Assembly (NCBI RefSeq): GCF_013618475.1
Contig: NZ_JABJVN010000001.1
Coordinates: 806,001-870,000 of the forward strand
DNA: 64,000 nucleotides
Source of the DNA: Saccharibacillus deserti
GTDB taxonomy: Bacteria > Bacillota > Bacilli > Paenibacillales > Paenibacillaceae
Direction of reading: 5' to 3'
Shown here: positions 26,776 to 36,135 of the stretch, in pieces
Numbering within the stretch: the first letter of the stretch is position 1
Layout: every line of letters starts with the position of its first letter
Translations under genes and position numbers: made by a program
Notes under the pieces: generated by a model
Told to the model about the DNA's origin: nothing
Seen by the model: the letters and a program-made list of their open reading frames with translations, nothing else
The model's database searches: none

Positions 26776-27840
26776 TTAAGGCTTCTGTCTGCCGCGGAAT
26801 TCCTTGACGGCCGCCGCCAGCTTGCTTTGCGCTTGTGCAAGCTGGGCGTCCGTTCCGCCTTTTTCCAACGTTCGCTGCGCTTCGTTGATCGCCCGGCGCA
26901 GCGCGCCGAACGCCGATGCCGGGTATTGGCCCGAACGGATGCCTTTCGGAAGGTCGAGCAGCTTGCGCGCGGCTTCAATGTCGGCGGCAAGCGCGGAGCC
27001 CGGGCTGCCGGAGGAAGGAAGGGCCTCGTAAGCCGGTTTCACCTGTTGGAAAGCCGTTTGGATCGCTTCCGGTGCGTCGGAAGCGGCGAGCAGTGCCTCC
27101 AATTTTTCGACCGCCGCATCGAACCCGGCCGTTTGCGCTTGGGACAGCTGACCAAGGTGCACGCGGTTCAGGACGTCGGTACGATATTGGAAAGTCTGCT
27201 TAAGAAGCTCGGAGCGCCCGCTGCGCCGGTCTTCGAATTCGGCGGCCAACTGCAGGTAATCCATGAAGCAGCGCCAGACTTCTTCGCTGCCGCCCGCCTC
27301 CATGAAAAACGGATAAAGTCTGTCGCGAATCAAAGCGATTTCGTTCATCAGCTGATCGGCGGTCGCCTCGCTCCATAAGCCGGGGTCGCTGCCGAATTCC
27401 GTATACAGATGCAGCTGCAGTTCGATCTCGAACAGAATCCGGTCGACGCCGACGTCTCCGTAGGTCCAGTACAGATCGTAAGGCGGGAACGCATCGGTTT
27501 GCATTAAGGCGTCCGTCAGCTCGCTGCGCGTGGAAGCGGGATCGAAGGCGACGGAAAAAGCTTTTAGGCTGCTTTGTTTGTAGGAAGCATACCGTTCGTC
27601 TTCAAAGCGGGTTTTGTAATACTCATTGAATTGAAACATCGCTCTGGCATCTCGAAGGAGGCGGACGCGGTCGGCGTCCTGCAGTCCGATTCCGGAAGGA
27701 GGCGCGCTTTCATACGACGCGGACAAGGAAGAACTGCCGCCGCTATCCTGCGCAACAGCCGGCAAAGAACCGAAACAGAGCAGGACGACAAGAAATGAAA
27801 AAGCCAAACGCTTCCTTTTTTTGCTGTCGAAAACGTTCAA
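26776..27840 (-). CDS. Exported protein of unknown function (paralogue A)
   Basis: A 354-residue protein with a Sec signal peptide (basic KKRKR, hydrophobic LAFSFLVVLLCFGSLPAVA, predicted cut after AVA). The mature protein is alpha-helical. Its N-terminal part (DADRVRLLRDARAMF and VWRCFMDYLQLAAEFE) resembles the neighbouring 198-residue protein; the C-terminal 100 residues form a helical FIVAR-like bundle (QLAQAQSKLAAAVKEF). The start is TTG 27840 with GGGAGGGAATCC upstream; the longer frame to 27906 lacks a ribosome binding site. No enzyme motif is seen. Confidence 0.6.
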   Translation of the reverse strand: MNVFDSKKRKRLAFSFLVVLLCFGSLPAVAQDSGGSSSLSASYESAPPSGIGLQDADRVRLLRDARAMFQFNEYYKTRFEDERYASYKQSSLKAFSVAFDPASTRSELTDALMQTDAFPPYDLYWTYGDVGVDRILFEIELQLHLYTEFGSDPGLWSEATADQLMNEIALIRDRLYPFFMEAGGSEEVWRCFMDYLQLAAEFEDRRSGRSELLKQTFQYRTDVLNRVHLGQLSQAQTAGFDAAVEKLEALLAASDAPEAIQTAFQQVKPAYEALPSSGSPGSALAADIEAARKLLDLPKGIRSGQYPASAFGALRRAINEAQRTLEKGGTDAQLAQAQSKLAAAVKEFRGRQKP

Positions 27841-27902
27841 TAGGATTCCCTCCCGAAAGTATGCGAATGGGTAACATTTTTTCGATCCGAGGCTCCGACC
27901 GT

Positions 27903-28499
27903 TCAAGGATTCGGATTAGAATAAAAATCTTCGCACGTTTCCAGATACTCCCTGAAGACGGCGATGCTGTCTTCTCCGGCATCGACCCGGCTCAAAAGCG
28001 CTTCTAGTTTCTCGGTAAAAGCATCCAGCTTCTCCTGCGAATAACCGCCGGGCTCGTCGCCGGCTCGAAAATGAATATAATAGTAGCTCAGAGCTTTGTG
28101 CAAAATGTACCAGGTATACGGTTTTCCTTTTTGAATGTAATCTTCTAACGAGAAACGCGCATACTTGAGTGCCCGGTTCAGCTGTGTCGGCGTGGAACTT
28201 GCATGCTGTGCGATGGCGGTCGTCTCGGCAATGATTCGATTCGCATAACTTACTTGGTACTCATACACCAACTGTCCCTGCATGGAAGACATGGACATTT
28301 CAGCGGCCGCACGCTTGAATATCGAAATTTCATGGAGCAGTTGTACGCGAAGCGGATCGTTCATCGGAGCGGACGCTTCGCTTGCTGCGGCATGCATCAC
28401 AGACGCCGCGACGGCGGGCGGAAGCGGCATGACAAACAGCGGCACGGCGAGAGAAACGGCTGCCAGGCTTGAGAAAGTCTTTTTCCCGCGGTTATTCAA
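27903..28499 (-). CDS. Exported protein of unknown function (paralogue B)
   Basis: A 198-residue protein with a signal peptide (KKTFSSLAAVSLAVPLFVMP, cut near AVAAS). The mature part is all-helical, with DPLRVQLLHEISIF and AVFREYLETCEDFY matching similar segments of the adjacent larger protein, so the two arose by duplication. TTG 28499 is preceded by AGGAGGAATG. About 60 bases separate the two genes, which probably share a transcript. Function unknown. Confidence 0.6.
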   Translation of the reverse strand: MNNRGKKTFSSLAAVSLAVPLFVMPLPPAVAASVMHAAASEASAPMNDPLRVQLLHEISIFKRAAAEMSMSSMQGQLVYEYQVSYANRIIAETTAIAQHASSTPTQLNRALKYARFSLEDYIQKGKPYTWYILHKALSYYYIHFRAGDEPGGYSQEKLDAFTEKLEALLSRVDAGEDSIAVFREYLETCEDFYSNPNP

Positions 28500-28666
28500 T
28501 TGGACATTCCTCCTGAAAATATGTATTTAAACGATTAATAAACAGGTTTTTTTGCGATAAACATAAAAATCTAAAATTAATATAGATTTACACTATCCGC
28601 AAAAAAAGATCAGCGTTTTACAAAGATCGAACTTATGAAACGAAAAAGAAATCGGAATCACATCGC

Positions 28667-28706
28667 AAAAAAGAGCCTTGTCCGCCGGGAGGCGCAGGGC
28701 TCTTTC
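28667..28706 (-). terminator. Intrinsic terminator of acsA
   Basis: AAAGAGCC and GGGCTCTTT arms with an extended loop; on the minus strand the stem is followed by T6. It lies 14 bases past the acsA stop. Confidence 0.75.
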
Positions 28707-28719
28707 TCTAATTAAAATC

Positions 28720-30477
28720 TTAATCCTCGATCGTCGACAAATCTCCCGCCGGGAGCTTCAGCTCCCAGGCTTTGAGCACGCGCCGCATAATTTTGCCGCT
28801 TCGCGTCTTCGGCAGCTTGTCCTTGAATTCGATCTCGCGCGGGGCGGCATGGGCGGACAGTCCTTCCTTGACGAATTTCGTGATTTCCGCTTTCAGGCCG
28901 TCCGTCGCCTCGTAGCCTTCGCGCAGCGAGATGAACGCTTTGATCACTTCGCCGCGAACAGGGTCCGGCTTGCCGATTACGCCCGCTTCCGCAACGGCGG
29001 GATGTTCGACCAGCTTGCTCTCCACCTCGAAGGGACCGACCCGTTCGCCGGACGTATTGATGACGTCGTCGATTCGGCCTTGGAACCAGAAGTAGCCGTC
29101 TTCGTCCATGTAGGCGGAGTCGCCGGAAATGTACCAGCCTTCGATTCGGGTGTATTCCTCGAACTTCGCCGGATTGTTCCAAATTCGGCGCATGATGGAC
29201 GGCCAAGGCGTGCGGATCGCCAAATTTCCCATCCGCAGCGGCGGCAGCTCGTTGCCCTGGTCGTCGATGATCGCGGCTTGGACGCCCGGAATAGGCTTGC
29301 CCATCGAACCGGGACGGATATCCATCGACGGATAGTTGCAGATAAGCTGCGCGCCCGTTTCGGTCATCCACCACGTATCGTGGATACGCCGCCCGTACAC
29401 GCGATGTCCCCAGCGGATAACTTCCGGATTCAGCGGTTCGCCGACGCTCAGCACGTGCCGCAGCGCAGACAGATCGTAGTCTTTGACCGACTCGTCGCCG
29501 GCGCCCATCAGCATGCGGAACGCGGTAGGCGCGCTGTACCAGACGGTGACTTTATAACGCTGCAGCGTCTCGTACCAATCCTGGGGACTGAAGCGTCCGC
29601 CTCGAATGACGTTCGTTACGCCGTTCAGCCACGGGGCGAAAATGCCGTACGACGTTCCGGTTACCCAGCCGGGATCGGCCGTGCACCAGTAGACGTCGTC
29701 CTCCCGCAAATCGAGCACGATCCGGCCCGTATACGCGTGCTGTACCATGGCGCCGTGCACGTGGTAGACGCCCTTCGGCTTTCCGGTCGAACCTGAAGTA
29801 TAGTGAAGGATCAATCCGTCTTCCCGGTCGACCCATTCGATCTCGGTCTCCGTCCGCGCTTCGCGCATCAGCTTATTGAAGTCGGCAAACGGGGAATCTT
29901 CCGGCAGCATGCTCTCGTCTTCCGCCGTCTCGCCGCTTGTGGACGTATCGACCAGAATGACGTGTTTTAGCTCCGGCAGCTCGTGAGCGGGTACCCGCTC
30001 GGCAAGCTTGGGCGTCGTTACGATCGCGACCGCGCCGCTGTCCTTCAGCCGATCGCGCACCGCCGTCTCCATGAACGCCTCGAATAACGGTCCGGCAATC
30101 GCGCCGATCTTGATCACGCCGAGCAGGGTGAAATACAGCTCCGGCGTGCGCGGCATGAAAATGAACACACGGTCGCCTTTTCCGATGCCCAAGCTCCGCA
30201 GCATATTCGCGGCCCGGTTCGATTCCTGACGCAGCTGCTCGAACGTGTAGGACTCGCTGCGCTCCGGATCGCTGTAATACAGGGCGATTTTATCGCCGAG
30301 TCCCGACTGCGCATGCCGGTCGACCGCTTCGTAAGCCAGGTTCAGACGCCCCGTTTCATGCCAACTGAAGCATTTTTCCTCGTCCGCCCAATCGAAATTG
30401 CGCCGGGCCTCTTCGTAATCGCCCAGATTGGACCGCTGCGTTTCCACGCCAATGATTTCTACCGTATCCTTTTCCAT
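28720..30477 (-). CDS. acsA: Acetyl-CoA synthetase (AMP-forming)
   Basis: A 585-residue ANL-superfamily ligase converting acetate, ATP and CoA to acetyl-CoA. Motifs seen: the P-loop YTSGSTGKPKG, the adenylate motif DTWWMTETG, the hinge region GRIDDVINTSGERVGPFEVE, and the C-terminal catalytic Lys in LPKTRSGKIMRR (about residue 562). That Lys is the residue acetylated by AcuA in Bacillus, and acuA and acuC lie just across the intergenic region. ATG 30477 has GGAGG upstream, and the frame open to 30669 is not conserved. An imperfect cre site lies upstream. Confidence 0.93.
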   Translation of the reverse strand: MEKDTVEIIGVETQRSNLGDYEEARRNFDWADEEKCFSWHETGRLNLAYEAVDRHAQSGLGDKIALYYSDPERSESYTFEQLRQESNRAANMLRSLGIGKGDRVFIFMPRTPELYFTLLGVIKIGAIAGPLFEAFMETAVRDRLKDSGAVAIVTTPKLAERVPAHELPELKHVILVDTSTSGETAEDESMLPEDSPFADFNKLMREARTETEIEWVDREDGLILHYTSGSTGKPKGVYHVHGAMVQHAYTGRIVLDLREDDVYWCTADPGWVTGTSYGIFAPWLNGVTNVIRGGRFSPQDWYETLQRYKVTVWYSAPTAFRMLMGAGDESVKDYDLSALRHVLSVGEPLNPEVIRWGHRVYGRRIHDTWWMTETGAQLICNYPSMDIRPGSMGKPIPGVQAAIIDDQGNELPPLRMGNLAIRTPWPSIMRRIWNNPAKFEEYTRIEGWYISGDSAYMDEDGYFWFQGRIDDVINTSGERVGPFEVESKLVEHPAVAEAGVIGKPDPVRGEVIKAFISLREGYEATDGLKAEITKFVKEGLSAHAAPREIEFKDKLPKTRSGKIMRRVLKAWELKLPAGDLSTIED

Positions 30478-30543
30478 AAGAGCCTCCAGTCGCCGAGAGA
30501 ATGAGGTGTGCAGCCAAGCAACAAACCTTACAATTCTTACAGA

Positions 30544-30556
30544 TGTAGCGCTTACA
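30544..30556 (-). promoter_or_regulatory. Imperfect cre (CcpA) site upstream of acsA
   Basis: Minus strand TGTAAGCGCTACA matches the palindromic cre core TGTAAGCGCTTACA with one base missing. It lies about 67 bases before the acsA start, just downstream of an AT-rich -10-like TATATT. acsA is a known CcpA target in B. subtilis; the site here is inferred. Confidence 0.45.
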
Positions 30557-30704
30557 AATAAACGGTAAAATATAAAGCCTCGTCGTTTGGCCGTCGCGGC
30601 AGCCCGTCTAGGGAAGGCGGCATTACGGCTGTCCGGAAGCAAAACGTCGAATTTTCTGTAGTATAACACAATTAGAGAGATTGTCGATTTTTCGATGGAG
30701 AAAA

Positions 30705-30725
30705 GAGCGGTCTTACGGACCGCTC
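30705..30725 (-). terminator. Hairpin terminator after the tautomerase gene
   Basis: GAGCGGTC and GGACCGCTC arms with a short loop; followed on the minus strand by TTTTC. The T run is short. Confidence 0.6.
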
Positions 30726-30732
30726 CTTTGAT

Positions 30733-31122
30733 CTAAACGTTTATTTTATAGTTCAGCTGCAGTTCATCGGCAGGAAGTCCACGTATTCCCCAGTTCTGCC
30801 TTGGCGTCTCGAATAGCGTGATTTCAAGATCGCTTGGCGCAATATCCGTTGATTCGGCAGCCCGCTGGAACAGTAGTTCGATTAGACGCTTTTTGGATTC
30901 CGATGATCTTCCTTCGAAAATACTGATCTCGATAATCGTATAAGCTTCGGAACGGTCGTCCGGGAAAATGAAATCTTCATTCTCCATTGGGAAAAAGCGG
31001 TGAAACTTTTTGTTTTCCGGCAGCTCGAAAGCTTCAACCATACATGAATGGATCACTTCAGACCATTTTTCCTTTTTTGGATTCAGCTTTTCTTTGAGTC
31101 CGTAAATCTTGATTTGTCCCAT
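30733..31122 (-). CDS. Tautomerase-superfamily protein
   Basis: A 129-residue protein of the Tautomerase_2 type: RFFPMENEDFIFP, YTIIEISIFEGRSSESKKRL and LEITLFETPRQNWGIRG. The last segment is the conserved NWGIRG ending of this family. The N-terminus begins MGQIKIYG rather than with Pro1, as in the long-chain members where the catalytic Pro is not terminal or absent. Enzymatic role unknown. It lies between acsA and the acuAC genes. Confidence 0.75.
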   Translation of the reverse strand: MGQIKIYGLKEKLNPKKEKWSEVIHSCMVEAFELPENKKFHRFFPMENEDFIFPDDRSEAYTIIEISIFEGRSSESKKRLIELLFQRAAESTDIAPSDLEITLFETPRQNWGIRGLPADELQLNYKINV

Positions 31123-31232
31123 TGGCTCAGCTCACCTTTCTATGCTCATCTATGCTATTCTCTGTTCAGCTTTATTTCATTTCCCAATTATTATAATTTT
31201 TTCATTCCTCTTTCACAAGCACCGGAATCGTT

Positions 31233-31246
31233 GTCAACAAGTTGAC
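31233..31246. promoter_or_regulatory. Perfect palindrome upstream of acuA
   Basis: GTCAAC-AA-GTTGAC, 6-bp arms with a 2-base centre, in the region between the divergent tautomerase and acuA genes. Its right half contains a -35-like TTGACG, so a bound protein could occlude a promoter. The regulator is unknown. Confidence 0.4.
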
Positions 31247-31371
31247 GATGGTGTTTGGTAAGCAAAGCGGCTATGATAAATACAAGAAAACAGCATAGTC
31301 TGCCATAAGCTCAACTTTTTTCGGCGGTGACCTGCTTGGAAGGGATGCCGCTCGGATCGAAAGGAGGCCGT

Positions 31372-32004
31372 ATGGAACATATTAAGATTGATTATGAAGA
31401 AACGGTCGAGCGAGACGGGAAGACGCTGCTTGTCGAAGGTCCGATTTCGCCGGAGCGGCTAAAGGAAATGAGTCTCCATCCGCAGCTCGACGCGTTCCGC
31501 CGCCCGAAAGAGCAGCATGAAGCGCTGGTTGAGATCGCGGAACTGCCGGAAGGACGCATTATAGCGGCTGTTGAAGATAAAATGATCGTCGGTTACGTCA
31601 CGTTTCATTATGCGGATGAATACGAGCGCTGGTCGGAAGGGAAAATGGACGATCTGATCGAACTTGGCGCCATTGAAGTTGCAAACGATTACAGAGGATT
31701 GGGATTAAGCAAAAAACTGCTGGAAATCGCTTTTCGCGGCGGTCAACTGGATCATGCTATCGTCTTTACAACGGAATATTACTGGCATTGGGATCTCGAA
31801 AGCACGGGATTGAGCGTCTGGGATTATCGCAAAATGATGGAGGATCTGATGAAGAACGTCGATATGGTCTGGTTTGCGACGGACGATCCGGAAATCTGCA
31901 GCCATCCGGCCAACTGCCTGATGGTTCGCGTCGGCAAAAAAGTGCCGCAGGATTCGGTCGAGGCGTTCGACCGGCTGCGATTCCGCCAGCGTTTCATGTA
32001 CTGA
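31372..32004 (+). CDS. acuA: Protein acetyltransferase AcuA (acts on AcsA)
   Basis: A 210-residue GNAT protein. The acetyl-CoA binding region is VANDYRGLGLSKKLLEIAF; the flanking segments VGYVTFHYADEYERW and YYWHWDLESTGLSVWDYRKMMEDLM are typical of AcuA. It acetylates the catalytic Lys of acetyl-CoA synthetase and switches it off. ATG 31372 follows AAAGGAGG. acuC starts 21 bases after its stop. The acuB gene, which sits between them in B. subtilis, is absent. Confidence 0.9.
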   Translation: MEHIKIDYEETVERDGKTLLVEGPISPERLKEMSLHPQLDAFRRPKEQHEALVEIAELPEGRIIAAVEDKMIVGYVTFHYADEYERWSEGKMDDLIELGAIEVANDYRGLGLSKKLLEIAFRGGQLDHAIVFTTEYYWHWDLESTGLSVWDYRKMMEDLMKNVDMVWFATDDPEICSHPANCLMVRVGKKVPQDSVEAFDRLRFRQRFMY

Positions 32005-32025
32005 ATCGGAAGGAGTGAGCCCAAG

Positions 32026-33204
32026 ATGCGGGACGCCGTTTATTTGTTCCACCCGAACAGCCTGAATTACGTGTTCGGCCAAGATCATCCGTTCGACCAG
32101 CGGCGGATCACGCTGACCCGCGATTTGCTGCGCACCGCCGGCGCTTTTCCTACCGAAGGCGAGATTCTGCCTGCCGACCGGCTGGACGAGGCGCTGCTGC
32201 ACGCGGTGCATGTACCGGAATATGTCGAGCGGGTCAAAGCGCTCAGCGAACCTCTTCCCGATGACGGCCTGATCGGCGATGCGCAAAAATACGGCCTGGA
32301 TACCGACGACACGCCGTTCTTCCCGGGGATGCACCGCAGCGCGGAAATCATCGCGGCGGCTTCCGTGGCGGCGGCCAAGCTCGTGATGGACGGCGATGCG
32401 CGCCATGCGGTGAATCTGGCCGGAGGGCTGCATCATGCCATGCCGCAGCGGGGGTCGGGATTCTGCGTCTACAATGACGCTTCGATCGCCATTTCGTTTA
32501 TTCGCAAAGAGTACGGGGCGCGTGTCCTGTATGTCGATACCGACGTCCATCACGGCGACGGGGTGGAAATGTCGTTCTACAGCGATCCGGGCGTGTATAC
32601 GTATTCGATCCATGAGACGGGCAAGTATCTGTTCCCCGGTACGGGCCTGGTCGAACAGCGAGGAGAAGGCGAAGGATTCGGCTGCACGGTCAACCTGCCG
32701 ATGGAGCCTTACACGGAAGACGATTCTTGGCTGGAATGTTTCGGCAGCGTGCTGGACGATGTGCTGCGCAAAGCCAAACCGGATATCATTGTCAGTCAGC
32801 ACGGCTGCGATGCGCACGCGCTCGACCCGCTGGCGCATGTGCACTGCTCGATGAAGATTTACCGCGAGATGCCCAAAATGCTGCATGAAGCGGCGCATGC
32901 TTACTGCGGGGGCCGCTGGGTGGCGCTCGGAGGAGGCGGATACGATATTTGGCGTGTGGTTCCGCGAGCCTGGGCGCTGCTGTGGATGGAGATGAGCGGA
33001 CATCCGCTTCTCAAAAAGCTGGATGCCGATCCCAAGCTCAGACTGCCGCAGGAGTGGCTGGACCGCTGGCGTTCGGACAGTCCGGAAGAGCTGCCCGAGA
33101 CCTGGCTCGACGATACCTCTTCCTGGAGCCCGATGCCAAGGCGGGCGGAGATCGAAGCCAGCAACCGTCGCGCGGCCGAACTGGCTTCCCTATATTTGCG
33201 GTAG
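32026..33204 (+). CDS. acuC: Protein deacetylase AcuC (class I HDAC-like)
   Basis: A 392-residue arginase/deacetylase-fold enzyme. Visible motifs are LAGGLHHAMP (active-site His pair), VYNDASIAI, LYVDTDVHHGDGVEMSFY (zinc Asp/His) and GGGGYD near the C-terminus. It removes the acetyl group that AcuA adds to AcsA, restoring activity. Co-transcribed with acuA. A long hairpin terminator follows. Confidence 0.92.
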   Translation: MRDAVYLFHPNSLNYVFGQDHPFDQRRITLTRDLLRTAGAFPTEGEILPADRLDEALLHAVHVPEYVERVKALSEPLPDDGLIGDAQKYGLDTDDTPFFPGMHRSAEIIAAASVAAAKLVMDGDARHAVNLAGGLHHAMPQRGSGFCVYNDASIAISFIRKEYGARVLYVDTDVHHGDGVEMSFYSDPGVYTYSIHETGKYLFPGTGLVEQRGEGEGFGCTVNLPMEPYTEDDSWLECFGSVLDDVLRKAKPDIIVSQHGCDAHALDPLAHVHCSMKIYREMPKMLHEAAHAYCGGRWVALGGGGYDIWRVVPRAWALLWMEMSGHPLLKKLDADPKLRLPQEWLDRWRSDSPEELPETWLDDTSSWSPMPRRAEIEASNRRAAELASLYLR

Positions 33205-33222
33205 TCCTGTATCCGAAGCGAT

Positions 33223-33275
33223 CGCCAAAAAGCCTTTTTGTTCCGCAGGCAGCGGGGCAGAAAGGCTTTTTGGCG
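33223..33275 (+). terminator. Hairpin terminator after acuC
   Basis: CGCCAAAAAGCCTTT pairs with AAAGGCTTTTTGGCG with a loop of about 23 bases. The T run is within the right arm. Confidence 0.8.
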
Positions 33276-33328
33276 CTGCGTATTCTTCGTAAAGAAGAAC
33301 AATCCGGAAGGCCGAACCGGCTGCCCGT

Positions 33329-34419
33329 TCAGCTGAACCGCGAATAAAGCTGCCAGACCAGCTCGCGGCGGTTCTTGGTGCCGGTCTTGCGAAAGATAGA
33401 CTTCAGCAGGTCCTGCAGCGTGGATTCGGACAGATGCAGCGACAGCGCCGCTTCTTTGGCCGAAAGACCCTGCACGACCCGCTCGACGACTTCCTGCTCG
33501 CGTTCGTTCAGGCCGAAACTTTCGGCCAGTACCGGCAGAATCTCGGCGGGACGGGCCCGCTCGACGGTGACGGCGAGCTGGACTTCGCCGGCTGCGGTCT
33601 CCATCCGGCTGGCGCGGATGCCGATGTAATAGCCCCGGGCACGGGGACGCAGACCCGTGCGGCATATTCGGCAGAGGAGCCGCCTTGCAAAGACGGCGAC
33701 AGGGCGCGGGCGCAGACGGCGCGGATCGGACGGGGCATGACGTCCGGTTCGATTCGCTCGGCGGTGCGCAGCGCGGCGAGCCAGCTCGGGGCCGCCGTAT
33801 TGGCGGCCAGCAGGAGCAGCCGGTCCGACAGGACGAAGACGCCGGATTCGTGCGGGAGCGGAAGCGGCTGTTCGTCCGCCCCGTCCTCCGCATGTTCGGC
33901 GGAGAACGGGGCCTGCCGCAGATACGCGGCCATCTGCGGCAGCAGCGCCGCGACGAGGCGCACTTCGTCTTCCGTGAACGGAGGACGATCCGGGCGGCGC
34001 AGCAGCGACAGCCGCCCGCAGCGCTGCCCGCGCGCCGTCAGTACGGCGCGCAGTTCGTCGCCAAAGCCCGCCGGAGCGAGGATCTCGCGGTAGCGGGCAC
34101 TGCGCTCGGGGCTGCCGCCGCAGGCCAGCCGGAGAGCGGCGGCAGGGATCCCGCCGGCCGCAAGCGTATCGTAGCGGTTGAAATCTTCGCCGCGGGATTC
34201 GTATTCCAACAGACGCGGATGAATCGCTCCGACATCCCCTTCGGTCACCGAGCCGGTGCCGAGGCCGGCATGTCCGTCCGCACCGGCGAAGCAGGCGCCG
34301 TCAAAAGGCACCGGTCCGGCCAGCAGGGACAAGCAGGCGCTTCGATAAGCGCGGGGAGACGGAAGCTTGTCCGCCAAGCGGTGAAGCTTGCCGGACAAGC
34401 GGCTTATCGTCTGATCCAT
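33329..34419 (-). pseudogene. LuxR-family transcriptional regulator, frameshifted
   Basis: The N-terminal 260 residues from ATG 34419 (GGAGG 7 bases upstream) form a GAF-like sensor (DRPPFTEDEVRLVAALLPQM). The C-terminal LuxR HTH (LNEREQEVVERVVQGLSAKE, LHLSESTLQDLLKSIF) lies in another frame, ending at 33329. The switch occurs near 33631-33648, within GCCCCGGGCACGGGG. One indel there joins the parts as a YYIGIRASRMETAAGEVQL segment, giving a normal LuxR regulator of about 363 residues. Either a genuine inactivating mutation or a homopolymer sequencing error. Confidence 0.7.
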
Positions 34420-34668
34420 ATTCATCCTCCTCGCCGTTTTCCGTGTTCCGGGACGGGCAAACCGCGGAGTCTTCGCCGCAGTTGGGGCGGGGACTCCCGG
34501 CGGCTGACTATATTATCCGTTATCCGGGACTTCCTTTTCAACCCGAGAACCGCATTCATGCAGAGGGGATGCTTCGTTCTTCGCCTTCTGCCGCAGGGGC
34601 TTGGATGCTTCTTCCGCGGGTGTATAGGTGTATAATAGAAAGAAAATGAGACGGAAAGAGGTGCAGCA

Positions 34669-36096
34669 ATGAACAAGCGGGGCAAACTGCTGATTGGAGG
34701 TTCGTGGATCGAGACGGCCGAGCAGATCGAAGTGACCAATCCGGCAAACGGAGAACTTGTCGGCCATGCTTCCAAAGCGACGGAAGCGGATGCGCTTGCG
34801 GCCGTCGACGCGGCTTACGGCGCGCTTGCATCCTGGTCGGCGCTGCCGGCGATCGAACGGAGCCGGCTTCTGCTGGGCTGGCACGCGCTGATCGGGCGGC
34901 ATCAAGACGAATTGGCCCGGATCATGACGCTGGAGCAGGGAAAACCGCTGGCGGAAGCGGCGGGAGAGATCGCTTACGCGAACAGCTTTATTCAATGGTA
35001 CGCCGAAGAAGGCAAACGGGTATACGGGGAGACGATTCCCGCCTCGTCGCCAAACAAAAGAATTTGGGTGATCAAGCAGCCGGTCGGCGTAGCGGCCATG
35101 ATCACGCCGTGGAATTTCCCGGCTTCGATGATTACGCGCAAAGTCGCTCCGGCGCTTGCCGCCGGCTGCACGGTCGTAATCAAGCCGTCGGAAGAAACGC
35201 CGTTTACGGCGCTGCGTCTGGCGGAACTTGCGGCCGAAGCGGGGATTCCGGACGGCGTCATCAATATGGTGACAGGCGTTCCGGGCGAAATCGGCGGTGT
35301 GTGGCAGCAGGACCCGCGCGTCCGCAAGCTGTCTTTTACCGGATCGACCCGGATAGGCAAACAGCTGATGAAAGGCGCCGCCGACACCATGAAAAAGCTG
35401 TCGCTGGAACTCGGCGGACATGCGCCGTTTATCGTGACCGAACATGCCGATCTGGAGAAGGCGGTGGACGGCATGATGTCTTCCAAGTTCCGCAACGGCG
35501 GCCAGACCTGCGTTTGCACCAATCGGATCTATGTGCATGAGAGCCTGGTCGATCGCTTTTCCGAGCTTGCCGCGCGCAAAGTGTCCGAACTCGTGGTCGG
35601 AAACGGTCTCGATGCAGGTACGGAGATCGGTCCGCTGATCAATGCGGCCGCAGTCGGCAAAGTGCTGGCGCAGATTGAAGATGCCCGGGCCAAAGGCGCG
35701 AAAGTGCTGACGGGAGGCGGACGTGCGAACGAAGCGGGCGGCCATTTCGTACAGCCGACGCTGCTTGCGAACGTGACGGACGATATGGTCTGCATGAACG
35801 AGGAAACGTTCGGTCCGCTGGCTCCGGTCGCATCGTTTCGCACGATCGACGAAGTGATCGAACGCGCCAATCGCAGTCCGTACGGCTTGGCGGCTTACGT
35901 GTTCACCGAACGGATCGGCGAAGCGGTGCAGATCGCCGAGCGTCTCGAATTCGGCATCGTTGGTCTGAACGATCCGCTGCCGTCCACCGCGCAGGCGCCG
36001 TTCGGCGGCTTCAAGGAAAGCGGACTCGGCCGCGAAGGCGGTCGTTACGGGATCGAAGAATATCTGGAAGTGAAATATATTTCGCTGGGACTTTGA
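34669..36096 (+). CDS. NAD(P)-dependent aldehyde dehydrogenase, succinate-semialdehyde type
   Basis: A 475-residue ALDH. Key features: PWNFPASM, cofactor-binding FTGSTRIGKQL, general base in LELGGHAPFIV, the catalytic Cys in GGQTCVCTNR (the CxC context is typical of GabD-like enzymes) and EETFGPLAP. Closest in look to succinate-semialdehyde dehydrogenase (GabD), which oxidises succinate semialdehyde to succinate, although related aldehydes are possible. A MaoC-like gene follows after 40 bases. Confidence 0.85.
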   Translation: MNKRGKLLIGGSWIETAEQIEVTNPANGELVGHASKATEADALAAVDAAYGALASWSALPAIERSRLLLGWHALIGRHQDELARIMTLEQGKPLAEAAGEIAYANSFIQWYAEEGKRVYGETIPASSPNKRIWVIKQPVGVAAMITPWNFPASMITRKVAPALAAGCTVVIKPSEETPFTALRLAELAAEAGIPDGVINMVTGVPGEIGGVWQQDPRVRKLSFTGSTRIGKQLMKGAADTMKKLSLELGGHAPFIVTEHADLEKAVDGMMSSKFRNGGQTCVCTNRIYVHESLVDRFSELAARKVSELVVGNGLDAGTEIGPLINAAAVGKVLAQIEDARAKGAKVLTGGGRANEAGGHFVQPTLLANVTDDMVCMNEETFGPLAPVASFRTIDEVIERANRSPYGLAAYVFTERIGEAVQIAERLEFGIVGLNDPLPSTAQAPFGGFKESGLGREGGRYGIEEYLEVKYISLGL

Positions 36097-36135
36097 GCAG
36101 GCATCGAGTTTGAAGCGGCAACAGAAGATCGGGGA

